Source of the DNA: Bacteroidota bacterium
Lineage (GTDB): Bacteria > Bacteroidota > Bacteroidia > 2-12-FULL-35-15
Length of the DNA: 64,000 bases
Assembly (NCBI GenBank): GCA_947469885.1
Contig: CANIQT010000002.1
Coordinates: 248,001-312,000 of the forward strand
Direction of reading: 5' to 3'
Position 1 is the stretch's first letter. Every line of letters begins with the position of its first letter. The position numbers and the translations under genes are program-made. Of this stretch, positions 62,923 through 64,000 are shown piece by piece. A model generated the notes under the pieces. It ran no database searches, was not told the DNA's origin, and worked only from the letters and a program-made list of their open reading frames with translations.

Positions 62923-64000
62923 TTAATCTTTCACCACCTTCTGTGAATAAAGCGTATTGTTATTTATATCCACTAATTTCACAAAATACAATCCTGAATT
63001 TAATTGTTCAATGTTTGTCGAAATTGAAGTAACTCCATTGCTTACTGTTAACTGTTGGCTCTTCACTAAGTTTCCAAGCAGGTCATACATTTCAAGTATC
63101 ATTGCTTGATTCTTGGTTCTTGCATCTTGCATCTCCACTGAAATAGTAAATTCAGAAGAAGTTGGATTCGGATAAATATCAGAGAACCTAACATTGTTTG
63201 TTTCTGCTTCACTGCTATTGTTATTCATACCAATAGGGTCTAAGCAAGCAGCAATGCTTAACGAAGTATTTGAACTTGTTCCGCAACCATTTACTGCTGC
63301 TACTCTTAAAACACCTGCTGCACTTGGCGAAGCAAATGGTCCTACTGTTATGGAGCTAGTTCCTTGACCTGATATAATAATCCAACCTGCCGGAACGGTC
63401 CATACAAAACTAGTAGCTGCTGTACTGGTGGTGGTATAAGTGGTGGAGGTTAATCCGCAAACATTGGAAACACCTACAATAGCCGAAGGAGGAGCAATTG
63501 ATTTAGTAATGTTTAATGTTCTTACTCCGCTGCTTCCACAGTTGGCAACTGATGATACACCTATAGCTCCTGCCAAAGCATTGCTTGCATACGTAACTCC
63601 TATGCTTGTAGTTCCTTGCCCTGTAGTAATGGTTGCACCTGATGGTACTGTCCAGTTGTAAGATATGGCTCCTGACACAGTCGGTATGGTATAAGTGGCA
63701 ACGGTAGGCGTTCCTAAATAGCTGCACATGGATGTTGGTCCTGTAATGGCTGTTGGTGTTCCAGGAACTGTTTTGGTAACTGCCAACGATTTTATTCCGC
63801 TGGTTGCACAATTAGAAACAGATGCCACCGTAATACTTCCCGAAACAGCAGTACTTCCATAGGTAACCGAAATACTGGTTGTTCCTTGTCCCGTAGCAAT
63901 AGTAGCTCCTGTTGGTACTGTCCATAAGTACGAAACTGCACCTGATACTACATTGGTTACATATACTGCCTGTGTGGCTGTGCCTACATAACTACAAATA
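62923..64000 (-). CDS. PKD-like repeat protein with T9SS type A sorting domain (5' end outside window)
   Basis: The ORF track begins at a GTG (63828), but the frame continues open to the window edge (ICSYVGTATQAVYVTNVVSG...), so this is the C-terminal part of a larger protein. Visible are about three and a half tandem PKD/Ig-like repeats of about 80-85 residues with the signature SYNWTVPSGATITTGQGTTS...ISVTYGS...NCGSSG. They are followed by a type A T9SS domain (ARFSD-like IYPNPTSSEFTISVEMQD ... GLYFVKLVDINNNTLYSQKV). Secreted or surface-attached; similar in principle to the protein at 9062. The terminator directly follows the stop. Confidence 0.9.
   Translation of the reverse strand, partial: ICSYVGTATQAVYVTNVVSGAVSYLWTVPTGATIATGQGTTSISVTYGSTAVSGSITVASVSNCATSGIKSLAVTKTVPGTPTAITGPTSMCSYLGTPTVATYTIPTVSGAISYNWTVPSGATITTGQGTTSIGVTYASNALAGAIGVSSVANCGSSGVRTLNITKSIAPPSAIVGVSNVCGLTSTTYTTTSTAATSFVWTVPAGWIIISGQGTSSITVGPFASPSAAGVLRVAAVNGCGTSSNTSLSIAACLDPIGMNNNSSEAETNNVRFSDIYPNPTSSEFTISVEMQDARTKNQAMILEMYDLLGNLVKSQQLTVSNGVTSISTNIEQLNSGLYFVKLVDINNNTLYSQKVVKD

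Overview
The window comes from an AT-rich member of the Bacteroidota. The signs are four proteins with type IX secretion (T9SS) type A C-terminal sorting domains, many SPII lipoproteins, a TonB-dependent receptor with a CarboxypepD_reg-like front domain, a GWxTD-domain protein, a C-terminally extended ribosomal protein S16, and repeated upstream TAnnTTTG boxes (the Bacteroidota -7 element). The genus cannot be named from the sequence alone.

Layout. (1) 1-4433: the right end of a type I restriction-modification locus (partial AlbA_2/HATPase-type regulator, a short ORF made of a 90-nt duplication, hsdR), then a secreted NucA-type endonuclease. (2) 4564-16406: a tight, one-direction run of cell-envelope genes. 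It holds a membrane protein, two unrecognised lipoproteins, a large outer-membrane beta-barrel, a 1197-residue repeat protein with a T9SS tail, a TPR lipoprotein, a retropepsin-like lipoprotein, another lipoprotein and a lipidated archaemetzincin-type metalloprotease. I do not know this gene set, and it is the best candidate in the window for an undescribed system. A small minus-strand gene and tRNA-Ser(UGA) follow it, which fits an accessory island ending at the tRNA. (3) 17137-29575: mostly core genes (GWxTD protein, GT2, aroQ, xerD, trmN6, rimM, DinB/YfiT-like, rpsP, TonB receptor, acyltransferase, DUF58, trxA). (4) 29676-43721: very large envelope proteins, among them a 2255-residue TPR/PD40/coiled-coil/SPOR protein full of heptanucleotide-encoded QQPTTNN linkers, a beta-helix lipoprotein and two T9SS cargo proteins. 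(5) 43722-46535: a gene-poor stretch of repeats with several small ORFs and an FN3-like protein. (6) 46654-55464: a thioredoxin-like protein, rdgB, then a surface-glycan cluster (sulfotransferase, methyltransferase, two GT2, GT4, galE, polymerase-like membrane protein). (7) 55558-64000: spoT/relA, an alpha/beta hydrolase, atpC-atpD, an M3 peptidase and a partial T9SS cargo protein at the edge.

The most striking non-gene signal is a family of short tandem repeats with a 7-nt period (GGTTGTT, GAATTAG, CAATGAC, GGATTTA, TTTGAAA and others) and two long non-coding arrays with an exact 21-nt (3 x 7) period. Some of these repeats have entered coding sequences, where three 7-nt units encode a heptapeptide and one unit gained or lost would shift the frame.

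All calls rest on reading the sequence and the supplied ORFs. No database search was run, and family names come from motif recognition.
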